This document shows positions 8,878 to 16,527 of a DNA stretch of 24,395 nt, one piece after another. The stretch is from Spirochaetia bacterium. GTDB taxonomy: Bacteria > Spirochaetota > Spirochaetia > Treponematales > Breznakiellaceae. Below the pieces are notes generated by a model, which searched no databases, was not told the origin of the DNA, and saw only the letters and a program-made list of their open reading frames with translations. The translations under genes and the position numbers were made by a program. The stretch covers positions 1 through 24,395 of the forward strand of contig BOBG01000019.1 in the NCBI GenBank assembly GCA_026002265.1, written 5' to 3'. Each line of letters opens with the position of its first letter. Positions within the stretch are counted from its first letter, which is position 1.

Positions 8878-8906
8878 TTGATATATTTTATGTTTTAGTA
8901 TATCCT
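8878..8906 (+). promoter_or_regulatory. Probable sigma-70 type promoter
   Basis: TTGATA (8878-8883) and TATCCT (8901-8906) are separated by exactly 17 nt in an AT-rich stretch just after the repeat array, with AGGAGT and the ATG at 8929 following. It would drive the broken antitoxin-like gene and may read on into cysK. Confidence 0.5.
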
Positions 8907-8928
8907 ATATTACTAGGAGTTATATCTT

Positions 8929-9163
8929 ATGATAAGAACTGTTGTTACACCGGATAGTCAACAGATAACCTTAGCAATTCAAGAGAAATATCTAGGAAAA
9001 GAACTAGAAATGCTCATTTTTCCCATGAAAGACGCTGATTCTGTTTCTCTTCTTCCTAATAAAGAAGCCGCTTTTCGGCTATGTCAAAGATAAATTTAGA
9101 ATGGCAGACGATTGTGATGCTCCACTAGAAGGCTTTAGAGAATATATGACTCTACCCTATTGA
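8929..9163 (+). pseudogene. Frameshifted small antitoxin-like gene (VapB / DUF2281-type ending)
   Basis: Frame one starts at ATG 8929 behind AGGAGT and gives 54 residues (MIRTVVTPDSQQITLAIQEK and on) ending at 9093. The overlapping next frame, from about 9068 to the TGA at 9161-9163, gives PLFGYVKDKFRMADDCDAPL followed by EGFREYM. That ending is typical of small antitoxins of the DUF2281/VapB kind (GSAKG...MSDDFDEPLEDFKEYM). Joining both frames gives a normal antitoxin of about 77 residues, so a single indel near 9060-9070 has broken it, unless the base call is wrong. No partner toxin follows; cysK is next. Confidence 0.6.
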
Positions 9164-9181
9164 TAGCAGGTGGTGAACATA

Positions 9182-9247
9182 ATGGACACGGCAAACGGGC
9201 AAAGCTTGAAAAGCCGTGCAGATGGCATATCAAGGAGGTTTTTATGA
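9182..9247 (+). other. Possible 21-codon upstream ORF and hairpin in the cysK leader
   Basis: AGGTGGTG (9168-9175) precedes an ATG at 9182 that opens a 21-codon frame ([20 protein letters not shown] then L). Its TGA overlaps the cysK start as ATGA. The same leader can fold CACGGC (9187-9192) with GCCGTG (9213-9218). This would allow translational coupling, but the peptide has no cysteine codons, so a classical Cys attenuator is not suggested. It may be chance. Confidence 0.25.
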
Positions 9248-10188
9248 AAATTGCAGGGAAACTAACTGAACTTATCGGAAATACACCGCTCTTGGAACTT
9301 TCCAGCTACGCTAAAGCTGTAGGCGTGCGGGGGCGGCTTGTAGCGAAGCTCGAATACTTTAACCCGCTTGGCAGCGTAAAGGATCGGATTGCACTGGCAA
9401 TGATCGAGGATGCAGAGACGAGGGGACGCATCACGAAGGAGAGTGTGATCATAGAGCCGACCAGCGGAAATACCGGTATTGGACTCGCATTTGTTGCCGC
9501 ATCAAAAGGTTATCGGATTATTTTGGTTATGCCGGAGACCATGAGTGTAGAGCGCCGGAAACTGCTATCCGCGCTGAATGCTGAACTGGTACTCACGCCG
9601 GGGAAAGACGGCATGAAGGGTGCGATCAGAAAGGCTGAAGAACTCAATGCACAGATTCCCGGATCCTTTATTCCGCAACAATTTAACAATCCAGCTAACC
9701 CGGCAATTCACCGAAAGACGACTGCCGAGGAAATCTGGCGTGATACTGATGGGGCAGTTGCAGCTTTTGTGGCTGGGATCGGCACCGGTGGAACCATAAC
9801 CGGCGTTGGGGAATTCCTCAAGGAACAGAACCCGGATATAAAGATCATTGCGGTCGAGCCTTATGATTCTGCGGTACTCTCCGGTTCTGCACCCGGACCC
9901 CACAAGATTCAGGGTATTGGTGCAGGTTTTGTACCGAATGTGCTGAACACTGCCATTTACGATGAGATTTACAAAGTGCGGACAGAGGATGCTTTCTTAA
10001 GCGCACAGCGGCTTGCAGCTATTGAAGGACTCCTTGTAGGTATCTCCTCCGGTGCGGCAGTGTTTGCTGCCTCTCAGATAGCCCGGCGGCCCGCGTTTGA
10101 AAATAAGATCGTAGTTGCGCTGCTTCCCGATACCGGAGAGCGTTACCTGTCAACAGCATTGTTCGATTCTCTTGAACGGAAGGCATAA
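9244..10188 (+). CDS. cysK: Cysteine synthase (O-acetylserine sulfhydrylase)
   Basis: The 314-residue PLP enzyme makes L-cysteine from O-acetylserine and sulfide in the cytoplasm. It shows [13 protein letters not shown] near the N-terminus, the PLP lysine in NPLGSVKDR, the substrate-binding loop TSGNTG, the phosphate-binding [12 protein letters not shown], the [10 protein letters not shown] segment and a C-terminal GISSGAA. Length is normal. The frame is open further upstream through a TTG, but the ATG at 9244 has a near-perfect ribosome site (AAGGAGG) and fits the family. The O-acetylhomoserine type or a CysM-like enzyme is less likely given the motifs. It stands alone; no cysE is nearby. 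Confidence 0.95.
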   Translation: MKIAGKLTELIGNTPLLELSSYAKAVGVRGRLVAKLEYFNPLGSVKDRIALAMIEDAETRGRITKESVIIEPTSGNTGIGLAFVAASKGYRIILVMPETMSVERRKLLSALNAELVLTPGKDGMKGAIRKAEELNAQIPGSFIPQQFNNPANPAIHRKTTAEEIWRDTDGAVAAFVAGIGTGGTITGVGEFLKEQNPDIKIIAVEPYDSAVLSGSAPGPHKIQGIGAGFVPNVLNTAIYDEIYKVRTEDAFLSAQRLAAIEGLLVGISSGAAVFAASQIARRPAFENKIVVALLPDTGERYLSTALFDSLERKA

Positions 10189-10277
10189 GTGTGAAGGGCA
10201 TTTTTTGCAGGCTCAATGACCGGCGTTTCGGTATCATTCATCTTTGGTTATTTTTCCTTTTCTCTTGGGCCTTAAAG

Positions 10278-10298
10278 TTGTATATTATTGGTATACAA
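10278..10298. promoter_or_regulatory. Perfect palindrome in the promoter region of the HU-like gene
   Basis: TTGTATA (10278-10284), seven nt, then TATACAA (10292-10298) forms a perfect 7-bp inverted repeat ending 6 nt before the AGGAGG ribosome site of the next gene. Its location fits an operator or autoregulatory site, perhaps for the DNA-binding protein encoded downstream; that is inference. Confidence 0.4.
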
Positions 10299-10314
10299 TT
10301 TCTTAGGAGGCATT

Positions 10315-11049
10315 ATGCTCAACTATACCTTAGTTGATAATAAGTTGACGGCGGAAGAATCTAATATGCATGCGAGACCGGTTAATGTACCGCGCCATAC
10401 GCAGCAGGATTTGTTTAATGAGATGCTGAATATCGGCGCTGGGTTGACCATGAGTGACATCAGTTCGGTATGGGAGGCGCTCAAAAAGGTAGTATCCACA
10501 TGGGTCGCGGCTGGCGATGGTTTTGATACGGAGTTGTTTAACGGCAATCCCAGCATCCAGGGAGTATTTCCATCAAGCAGTGACACGGTGGAGAGTGTGG
10601 GCGCTCAACCGCGTTATAACGTCAATTCCGGGGTAGCTATTAGGAGGGCGTCAAAAGAGATCAAGACAAAAAAGGTAGCTTATACTGCGATTGGTACGCT
10701 GATTGAACGGGTGCGTGATATTAGTTCAAAAACAATTAACGATAAGATCACGAGCGGGGGTCAGCTTGTTATTTCCGGTAGACACATTGCGGCAACTGGA
10801 GACGATGCGCGAGTCGGATATTATCTTATCGATGAATCCGATGCGGAAACCCGTATTGCTCCGGATACTTTTGCGTTGAACAAGCCGTCTGAAGTGATCT
10901 TTGTTGTCCCGCATCTGGTAACCGGTGAAAAATACCGGTTGAAAGTGCTAACACAGTACAGCGGCGGCGGTAAGTTACACACAATACCAACATCGCACAT
11001 ATTTGAACGGGAATTTACTGCGGTTGCTACTCCGTCAGCAGGCGACTAG
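10315..11049 (+). CDS. HU-like DNA-binding protein with C-terminal DUF4469-type domain
   Basis: The 244-residue product starts MLNYTLVDNKLTAEESNMHA, which matches the family that joins an HU/IHF-like DNA-binding fold to a DUF4469 (Ig-like) domain, best known from Bacteroidetes and also found in treponemes. The HU-like part covers about 1-125 (LFNEMLNIGAGLTMSDISSV as helix-turn; FDTELFNGNPSIQGVF as the beta arm region). The C-terminal part (GGQLVISGRHIAATGDDARV onwards) is the DUF4469-like sandwich. The role is presumed nucleoid or DNA architecture. The TTG at 10288 is rejected because AGGAGG sits 4 nt before the ATG at 10315. The last codons and stop (SAGD, GGCGACTAG) are shared with the repeat module at 11035, suggesting the repeat replaced or extended the gene's end. 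Confidence 0.8.
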   Translation: MLNYTLVDNKLTAEESNMHARPVNVPRHTQQDLFNEMLNIGAGLTMSDISSVWEALKKVVSTWVAAGDGFDTELFNGNPSIQGVFPSSSDTVESVGAQPRYNVNSGVAIRRASKEIKTKKVAYTAIGTLIERVRDISSKTINDKITSGGQLVISGRHIAATGDDARVGYYLIDESDAETRIAPDTFALNKPSEVIFVVPHLVTGEKYRLKVLTQYSGGGKLHTIPTSHIFEREFTAVATPSAGD

Positions 11050-11114
11050 CCATTAGTCAGCACTGATCGATATACTTGATCAGTGCGATCAAAGTGTTTG
11101 ATCAGCGTGATCAA
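11035..11114. repeat. Short dispersed copy of the GATC 13/9 repeat with TCAGCAGGCGACTA module
   Basis: It begins TCAGCAGGCGACTA and TTAGTCAGCAC, followed by GATC sites at 11065, 11078, 11087, 11100 and 11109, with steps of 13, 9, 13 and 9 bp. That is the same 22-bp rhythm as the array at 8400. It contains GATCAAAGTGTTTGATC, a 7-bp stem with 3-nt loop. Its left end overlaps the 3' end of the HU-like gene. Confidence 0.85.
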
Positions 11115-11182
11115 TGCCCACCTGCTTAGTATTCCCAATATTGGATAGAGTGGGTGAACCTTAAGCCATCAAGGAGGAAAGA

Positions 11183-14020
11183 ATGCCGTTATCATTCAAT
11201 GAAATTCGCACTCGTGCTGCTTCTTTCGTAAATGACTGGAAGGGCAGCCAGACCGTCCGTGAAAAGGCCGAGGCACAGACCTTTGAGGCCGGGTTCCTTA
11301 ACGTCTTTGGGGTAGACCGTAGAAAGGTTGCCCTCTTTGAACATGAAGTTCACTTCGGCACTGATGAGGGTGATCTTTTTGATGGTGCTAGTGGGGGTGG
11401 TGGACGCGGTTACATCGATCTTTTGTGGAAAGGGCATATCATTATCGAAATGAAAACTCCTGGAAAGGATTTGAATAAAGCCTTTGAACAGGCAAAAGCC
11501 TACACGCTAACCTTGCCGCAAAAGGAAATGCCAAAGGCTATACTCACCAGCGATTTTCTTAATTTCCAGTATTATGACCTTGAAGATAATGCCAAGCTGT
11601 ATCAGTTCACGCTTGAAGAATTACCAGATCATATCGAATTATTCAGCTTTCTTGCTGGATATAAAGATGTTGTGTACAAGCCTATCGACCCGGTTAATAT
11701 CGAGGCGGCTGAACGCATGGGTAGACTCCATGACCGGCTCAGGGACATCGGTTACAGCGGACATCAGTTGGAAATGTACCTGGTCCGGCTGCTCTTTTGT
11801 CTCTTTGCCGATGATACCGGTATTTTCGACCAGCATAAAATTTTCTTGAAATATATTATCGAGCGTACCAATCCAGACGGCAGCGACCTTGCTCTGCACC
11901 TTCACAAAATCTTTGAAACCCTTAATCGACCAGCCGATAAACGCCTGAAAATCATTGATGAACAGTTGAATCGCTTCCAGTACATAGATGGAGGAATTTT
12001 TGATGAGCAGCTGGCGACTGCCGATTTTGATGCAAAGATGCGTGACACGCTCATAGAATGTTGCAAACTTGACTGGTCAAAAATATCTCCGGCAATCTTT
12101 GGTGCGATGTTTCAAAGTGTGATGAATAAAGAGGCTCGGCACGAGATCGGCGCGCACTACACGAGCGAGGAGAATATTCTCAAGGTGATTCACCCGCTTT
12201 TTTTGGATGCCCTATGGGAAGAATTTGCCAAGATCAAAAGGTATACCTCGGAGCTACGTACAGAACAGCTCGCTACATTTCATGAAAAGATCGCTACTCT
12301 CACGTTCCTTGATCCAGCCTGCGGCTGCGGAAACTTCCTTGTGATAAGTTACCGGGAACTACGGCTCTTGGAGATGGAAGTTATTAAAGAGCTGCTCGCT
12401 GGCACCAAGCTTCTTGACGTTGACCAGTACATAAAAGTCAATGTCAACCAGTTCTACGGTATTGAGATAGAGGAATTTCCTGCTCGAATCGCGCAAACTG
12501 CCCTCTGGCTCACCGATCACCAGATGAATATGCATGTCCGTGAACACTTCGGGCAGTACTTTATCCGGATTCCGCTGACCGCTTCTGCAACCATCATCAA
12601 CGGAAACGCCCTCACCATCAACTGGGAAAACATCATTCAGCCGGCACAGCTTTCCTACATTCTCGGCAATCCTCCGTTTTTAGGTTACAGCGTAATGAAT
12701 AAAGATCAGAAGAAAGAGGTTGAACAGGTCTTTGCAGGCAAACGAGATTCTGGCGTACTCGATTATGTAACCTGCTGGTACAAAAAGGCTGCGGAGTATA
12801 TTCAAGGGACTTCGATAGAGGTTGCTTTTGTATCCACAAATAGCATCTGTCAGGGTGATCAGGTACCGATTCTGTGGCCGGAACTGCTGAATAAGCACGG
12901 AATCAAAGTTAATTTCGCACATCAGACTTTCAAGTGGACCAACGAGGCAAAGGGAAACGCCCAAGTTTTCTGCATCATCATAGGCTTTAGCCTGAACGAC
13001 CGTACGGAGAAGAAACTCTATCTCTACGAAACCGTGAAGAGTCGGCCGGTTGAAAGTGCGGTTAAACGAATTAACGCATATCTAGTTGACGCTCCTACAA
13101 TATTCATTGAACGCCGGGCAAATCCACTCTGTCCTGTTTCACCGATGCTACTGGGCAATTTACCGAGAGACGATGGTAATTTCTTTTTGGATCAAGCAGA
13201 AAAGGACGCGCTTATAGCACAAGATCCGGTACTTGCAGAAGTGATTCTGCCCTTTCTCGGTGCAAGAGAGTTTTTACACAACATTCCCCGGTATTGCCTA
13301 TGGCTAAAAGGCATTTCTCCGGCAAAGTATACTAAATCAAAAGTTATTATGGAGCGAATAGCACAGGTGCGCTTATTTCGTGAAAAGAGTACCCGTGAAG
13401 CAACCCGTACATTGGCGGACTTTCCTACACTCTTTGCTGAGATACGGCAGCCGGATACTGATTATTTGCTTATACCAAGGGTTTCATCGGAAACCCGGAA
13501 ATACATCCCTATCGGTTTCATACCAAAAGATGTTATTTGCGGTGATGCCAATTCAATAATTCCCAATGCCACCTTCTACGAGTTTGGAGTGATTACTTCG
13601 ACTATGCACATGGCGTGGATGCGTGCAGTCTGCGGCAGGCTGAAAAGTGATTACCGGTATTCAGGGGTTATCGTCTACAATAATTTTCCGTGGCCGCAGG
13701 AACTAACCGGCAAGCAGAAAGCTGCTATTGAATCAGCCGCGCAGGAAGTCTTAAATGCCCGCATGATTTTCCCTGACATCACTCTTGCTGACCTTTATGA
13801 TAACGACACAATGCTGCCAGAACTGAAGCGAGCCCACCAGAAACTTGATAAAGCCGTTGAAGTTGCATATAATCGTACCTTTGCCAATGATGCCGAGCGG
13901 GTGGCCTACTTGTTTGAACTCTACCAAAAACTTGCCGGTGAAATGTTTATAGACATCAAGAAGCGTGGGAAGGGCCGGAAAATTGCAACCACAGAGAAAG
14001 CAGAGATACACGAAAGATAA
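11183..14020 (+). CDS. MmeI-like single-chain restriction-modification enzyme (Type IIG/IIL)
   Basis: The 945-residue protein combines nuclease, adenine methyltransferase and target recognition in one chain, as in MmeI (about 919 residues). The N-terminal nuclease site is GYIDLLWKGHIIIEMK, giving D79, E89 and K91, the D-x9-E-x-K spacing of MmeI. A helical linker follows, with AHYTSEENILKVI before the methyltransferase. Motif I is DPACGCGNFL (D377 onwards) and motif IV is NPPFLG (N496-G501), typical of N6-adenine methylation. The rest (about 620-850) should be the target recognition domain, which decides both cutting and methylation; the site cannot be read from sequence. A strong GGAGG ribosome site precedes the ATG. 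The C-terminal KIATTEKAEIHER is encoded by a repeat-like stretch found again at 16229. It appears intact and needs no separate S or R subunit. Confidence 0.9.
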   Translation: MPLSFNEIRTRAASFVNDWKGSQTVREKAEAQTFEAGFLNVFGVDRRKVALFEHEVHFGTDEGDLFDGASGGGGRGYIDLLWKGHIIIEMKTPGKDLNKAFEQAKAYTLTLPQKEMPKAILTSDFLNFQYYDLEDNAKLYQFTLEELPDHIELFSFLAGYKDVVYKPIDPVNIEAAERMGRLHDRLRDIGYSGHQLEMYLVRLLFCLFADDTGIFDQHKIFLKYIIERTNPDGSDLALHLHKIFETLNRPADKRLKIIDEQLNRFQYIDGGIFDEQLATADFDAKMRDTLIECCKLDWSKISPAIFGAMFQSVMNKEARHEIGAHYTSEENILKVIHPLFLDALWEEFAKIKRYTSELRTEQLATFHEKIATLTFLDPACGCGNFLVISYRELRLLEMEVIKELLAGTKLLDVDQYIKVNVNQFYGIEIEEFPARIAQTALWLTDHQMNMHVREHFGQYFIRIPLTASATIINGNALTINWENIIQPAQLSYILGNPPFLGYSVMNKDQKKEVEQVFAGKRDSGVLDYVTCWYKKAAEYIQGTSIEVAFVSTNSICQGDQVPILWPELLNKHGIKVNFAHQTFKWTNEAKGNAQVFCIIIGFSLNDRTEKKLYLYETVKSRPVESAVKRINAYLVDAPTIFIERRANPLCPVSPMLLGNLPRDDGNFFLDQAEKDALIAQDPVLAEVILPFLGAREFLHNIPRYCLWLKGISPAKYTKSKVIMERIAQVRLFREKSTREATRTLADFPTLFAEIRQPDTDYLLIPRVSSETRKYIPIGFIPKDVICGDANSIIPNATFYEFGVITSTMHMAWMRAVCGRLKSDYRYSGVIVYNNFPWPQELTGKQKAAIESAAQEVLNARMIFPDITLADLYDNDTMLPELKRAHQKLDKAVEVAYNRTFANDAERVAYLFELYQKLAGEMFIDIKKRGKGRKIATTEKAEIHER
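13985..13999 (+). repeat. 15-bp direct repeat, copy 1 (GCAACCACAGAGAAA)
   Basis: An identical 15-mer occurs at 16229-16243. Here it forms the last codons of the MmeI-like gene; there it directly follows the stop of the NifK-like gene. It resembles the ACCACAGAGA-type junk repeats seen in many genomes, recalled and not verified. Confidence 0.6.
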
Positions 14021-14045
14021 AGAAAAAAGTAGGGAATGATAGGAT

Positions 14046-14138
14046 TGATTGCGGTGATCAAGGTGTTTATCAGCAGGAACCTAGAGGATAGTCAGCACTG
14101 GTTTAGTTGTTTGATCAGTGCGATCAAGATGTTTGATC
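14046..14138. repeat. Short dispersed copy of the GATC 13/9 repeat upstream of brnT
   Basis: GATC sites lie at 14056, 14113, 14122 and 14135 (the last three in 9 and 13 bp steps), with the companion GAGGATAGTCAGCACTG at about 14084-14100. It contains TTGATCAGTGCGATCAA (6-bp stem, 5-nt loop). It occupies the spacer between the restriction enzyme gene and brnT and probably overlaps the brnT promoter. Confidence 0.8.
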
Positions 14139-14158
14139 GGTAGATAGGAATCAAGAAA

Positions 14159-14434
14159 ATGCGCTTTGTATGGGATCCGAAAAAGAATGAAGAACATATC
14201 CGGAAGCATAGCGTTAGTTTTGAACAAGCGCTATACGTTTATAGTGATCCGAATAGATTAACGTTATATGATTCGGTGCATAGCTTCGATGAAAATCGTT
14301 GGGTTCTTATAGGCAACGCAAATGGACACATTCTTTTCGTTATCGAAGCAGAAGCTAATGAAGATGATACGGTACTGATTGTTTCTGCACGAAAGGCGAT
14401 AAAAAGGGAGCAAGAACAATATGTCAATAGTTGA
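14159..14434 (+). CDS. brnT: BrnT-family ribonuclease toxin
   Basis: The 91-residue protein begins MRFVWDPKKNEEHIRKHSVS, the W-D-xxK-xxxN-xxKH signature of BrnT toxins (RelE-fold ribonucleases that inhibit translation). The DENRWVLIG and VLIVSARKA strands near the middle and end also fit. It is first in a two-gene operon; its last 14 nt overlap brnA, so toxin and antitoxin are co-translated. The toxin-first order is normal for brnTA. The GATC repeat abuts the upstream region. It appears intact. Confidence 0.9.
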   Translation: MRFVWDPKKNEEHIRKHSVSFEQALYVYSDPNRLTLYDSVHSFDENRWVLIGNANGHILFVIEAEANEDDTVLIVSARKAIKREQEQYVNS

Positions 14435-14699
14435 ATATGACAGCAGCAATCTACCCGAAATTAGTCCGGAGGAATGGGAACGAGTTGATAAGCTCAAGGA
14501 TGAGGATATTGATTGCTCAGACATACCTGAACTAACCGATTTCTCAGGTTTTACACGGCATAGAGAAAGAATAACAACAGCACTCCGGAATAACCTGGAT
14601 CAGGATGTGTTTGCGCGGCTTACTCAGAATGGAAGTAAATACAAAGTGCAGATCAATGCTAGTTTGAGGCACGTGATGGAAACTGTGAAGCAGCAATAA
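14421..14699 (+). CDS. brnA: BrnA-family antitoxin
   Basis: The 92-residue partner of BrnT is acidic in its first half (EISPEEWERVDKLKDEDIDC) and has the typical IPELTDFSGF, then a C-terminal ribbon-helix-helix part (SKYKVQINASLRHVMETVKQ) that would bind DNA and repress the operon. The start overlaps brnT; the ribosome site lies within brnT (GGGAGCAAGAAC). Known BrnA proteins neutralise BrnT by direct binding. The palindromic GATC repeat upstream of brnT could be part of the operator, but that is speculation because the same repeat occurs beside unrelated genes. Confidence 0.88.
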   Translation: MSIVEYDSSNLPEISPEEWERVDKLKDEDIDCSDIPELTDFSGFTRHRERITTALRNNLDQDVFARLTQNGSKYKVQINASLRHVMETVKQQ

Positions 14700-14730
14700 A
14701 CAAGGTACATAGAGGAGTTAGATTTATAAA

Positions 14731-14832
14731 TCAGCAGGCGACTAACTGTTAGTCAGCAGAGATCAAGTTACTTGATCAGTGCGATCAAATAATTTTATTA
14801 GCGCTAGTAATGTGTTTGATCAGTGCGATCAA
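14731..14832. repeat. Short dispersed copy of the GATC 13/9 repeat with TCAGCAGGCGACTA module
   Basis: It opens TCAGCAGGCGACTA and TTAGTCAGCAG, as at 11035. GATC sites at 14761, 14774, 14783, 14818 and 14827 fit the 13/9 rhythm, with two decayed positions at 14796 and 14805 in register. It lies between brnA and the NifK-like gene. Confidence 0.85.
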
Positions 14833-14884
14833 GCTGTACTCTACGTTTTGAAATGAGAGTTATCAAGAAGAAGAGGGAGGATTT

Positions 14885-16225
14885 ATGTCTAAATTTGTTG
14901 ACCGGCCCAGGTATAGTTGCGCTCTGGGCGGAGCGGTCGGTATGTTGCGGGCAATGCCTCGGACCATTGCCATTGTACATGGTTCGGCTGGATGCGGCGG
15001 TAACATTAATGCGGCGATCAATGCAGGCGCCGGATATTTGGGGGGCGGTTATTGCGGGGGTTCTGCGCTGCCGAGTTCCAATGTGGTCGAGCGTGATGTG
15101 GTGTTCGGCGGTGAAACCCGTTTGCGTGAACAGATTAAATCCAGCTTGGAAATCCTTGACGGGGACCTTTTTGTAGTGGTTACCGGCTGTATGGTGGATA
15201 TGATCGGTGATGATACGGTGTCAGTCGTTGCAGAGTTCGCGGACTCTGAAAAGCCGGTTATCGCAGTGCCGACACCGAGTTTTAAGGGAAGTGCGTTTAC
15301 CGGCTACGAATTGCTGTTTAAAGGATTGATACAGAGATATATCGAGAAATCGGCCGAAAAGGACCCCTTTGCCGTGAATGTACTCGGTATTGTGCCGGCT
15401 CAAGATGTCTTTTGGAAGGGAAATCTCCGGGAGATTAAACGGTTGCTGGAGAAATTTGGTCTGCACGTCAATACGTTTTTCGGTGAAGGGGAAACGCTTG
15501 ACAACTTCAAAAAGGCTGGGAAAGCAGCGTTTACTATTGTCGTGTCAAATAATTTCGGTATTGAAAGCGCACGCTATTTTGAGGAAGTGCATGGTATTCC
15601 ATACATCGTAACTGGCTTTCCTATCGGTGCGATTGCTGGAGAAACTTTCCTCAAAACGGTAGGAAATGCCCTGCACATAGCGCCGGCACGGGTTGAACAG
15701 ACGCTCGCGGAAGAAAAGAGTATCTATTACGATTATTTTGAACGCATTTCGGACCTTTACAACGATATCGATCTTCAACGTTATGCGGTGGTGGTCGGGG
15801 ATTCCAACTATGCGCCCGCACTTACCCGTTTCCTGTCGGACGAACTTGGATGGCTGCCGGAACTTGCTGTAATCACCGACTTGTTGAATGAACAACAGCA
15901 GCAGGTTACCGTTGCACAGTTTGCCGGCTTGAACTCCGGCATTTCGCCCCAAATTCATTTTGACAGTGATACCTCTTCGGTGAAAAAGCACCTCCGTGAT
16001 CTGTGGCCGCGTAACCGGAATAACCGGTACTACGATGCTTTTGGTCCGGCGGTCATACTCGGCAGCTCTTTTGAGCGGGAGCTGGCTCAAGAATTCGGGT
16101 TTCCGTTGGTGCCGGTGTCGTTTCCGCTCACGGGCCGGTGCGTCATGAACCGGGCTTATGCCGGCTTTAACGGCGGCTTGTCATTGACCGAAGATATTAT
16201 ATCTTACCTTGTGGCGGGTAGATAG
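14885..16225 (+). CDS. Nitrogenase-like component 1 protein, NifK-like subunit
   Basis: The 446-residue protein has the NifD/NifK fold and looks like the beta-type subunit. Three P-cluster-type cysteines are present: C12 (YSCALGGAVG), C37 (HGSAGCGG) and C102 (VTGCMVDMIGDD); the 25-residue spacing of the first two equals Azotobacter NifK. Other NifK-like signatures are PTPSFKGSAFTGYELL, GIPYIVTGFPIGAIAGETF and RYAVVVGDSNYAPALTRFL. It is short compared with true NifK (about 520), lacking the N-terminal arm. A GGGAGG ribosome site precedes the ATG. The partner is the NifD-like protein at 16632. No reductase (NifH) gene is in the window. It belongs to the divergent nitrogenase-like groups, whose members reduce substrates other than N2 (for example methylthio-alkane reductase, CfbD, protochlorophyllide reductase). 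Substrate unknown. Confidence 0.85.
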   Translation: MSKFVDRPRYSCALGGAVGMLRAMPRTIAIVHGSAGCGGNINAAINAGAGYLGGGYCGGSALPSSNVVERDVVFGGETRLREQIKSSLEILDGDLFVVVTGCMVDMIGDDTVSVVAEFADSEKPVIAVPTPSFKGSAFTGYELLFKGLIQRYIEKSAEKDPFAVNVLGIVPAQDVFWKGNLREIKRLLEKFGLHVNTFFGEGETLDNFKKAGKAAFTIVVSNNFGIESARYFEEVHGIPYIVTGFPIGAIAGETFLKTVGNALHIAPARVEQTLAEEKSIYYDYFERISDLYNDIDLQRYAVVVGDSNYAPALTRFLSDELGWLPELAVITDLLNEQQQQVTVAQFAGLNSGISPQIHFDSDTSSVKKHLRDLWPRNRNNRYYDAFGPAVILGSSFERELAQEFGFPLVPVSFPLTGRCVMNRAYAGFNGGLSLTEDIISYLVAGR

Positions 16226-16228
16226 AGT

Positions 16229-16243
16229 GCAACCACAGAGAAA
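16229..16243 (+). repeat. 15-bp direct repeat, copy 2 (GCAACCACAGAGAAA)
   Basis: Exact second copy of the 15-mer at 13985-13999, starting 3 nt after the stop of the NifK-like gene. Confidence 0.6.
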
Positions 16244-16272
16244 AAGGAGCTACGCAGATGAATTGGGGGTAG

Positions 16273-16397
16273 TTGTCTACTCCACATGCCGGTACCTTTC
16301 CAGCTCCAGAAGATGTACTGCGGGAGGATCGGGATAGATGATACTTCTTGATGCAAACGCGGCGCTAGAAATTGTCTTGAAAAAGGGATTGATATAG
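16273..16397 (+). pseudogene. Decayed vapBC toxin-antitoxin remnant
   Basis: One frame (16273-16341) gives the tail of a VapB antitoxin, HAGTFPAPEDVLREDRDR then stop; an upstream TAG at 16270 cuts off the rest. Its TGA overlaps an ATG at 16338 (ATGA, the usual vapB-vapC junction) that opens MILLDANAALEIVLKKGLI, the first strand of a PIN-domain VapC toxin with its first catalytic aspartate, then stop at 16397. Typical VapC is about 130 residues, so most of the toxin is lost. The remnant lies between the two nitrogenase-like genes. Confidence 0.7.
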
Positions 16398-16527
16398 TGA
16401 AAAAAGCATGGATATGCTAATAAACCCGGCTGATCAATAAGCGATTAGCGCACATGGTGCCATGTTGTCTGCATGATCATATAAAGGTTCGCAAACAAGA
16501 ACATTCTCTGAACTTACTAAGGAACTT
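16398..16527. other. Rest of the spacer between the nitrogenase-like genes
   Basis: The spacer from 16226 to 16631 holds no intact gene: the 15-bp repeat, the vapBC remnant, this unassigned stretch and the GATC repeat. Two isolated GATC sites (16432, 16473) are seen here, but not in the 13/9 rhythm. No terminator was recognised, so the two subunit genes could still be co-transcribed. Confidence 0.4.

Noticed and set aside
15545..16090. Minus-strand ORF of 181 codons opposite the NifK-like gene
   Set aside because: Plus strand carries the recognisable nitrogenase-like motifs; the antisense frame has no start signals or family features.
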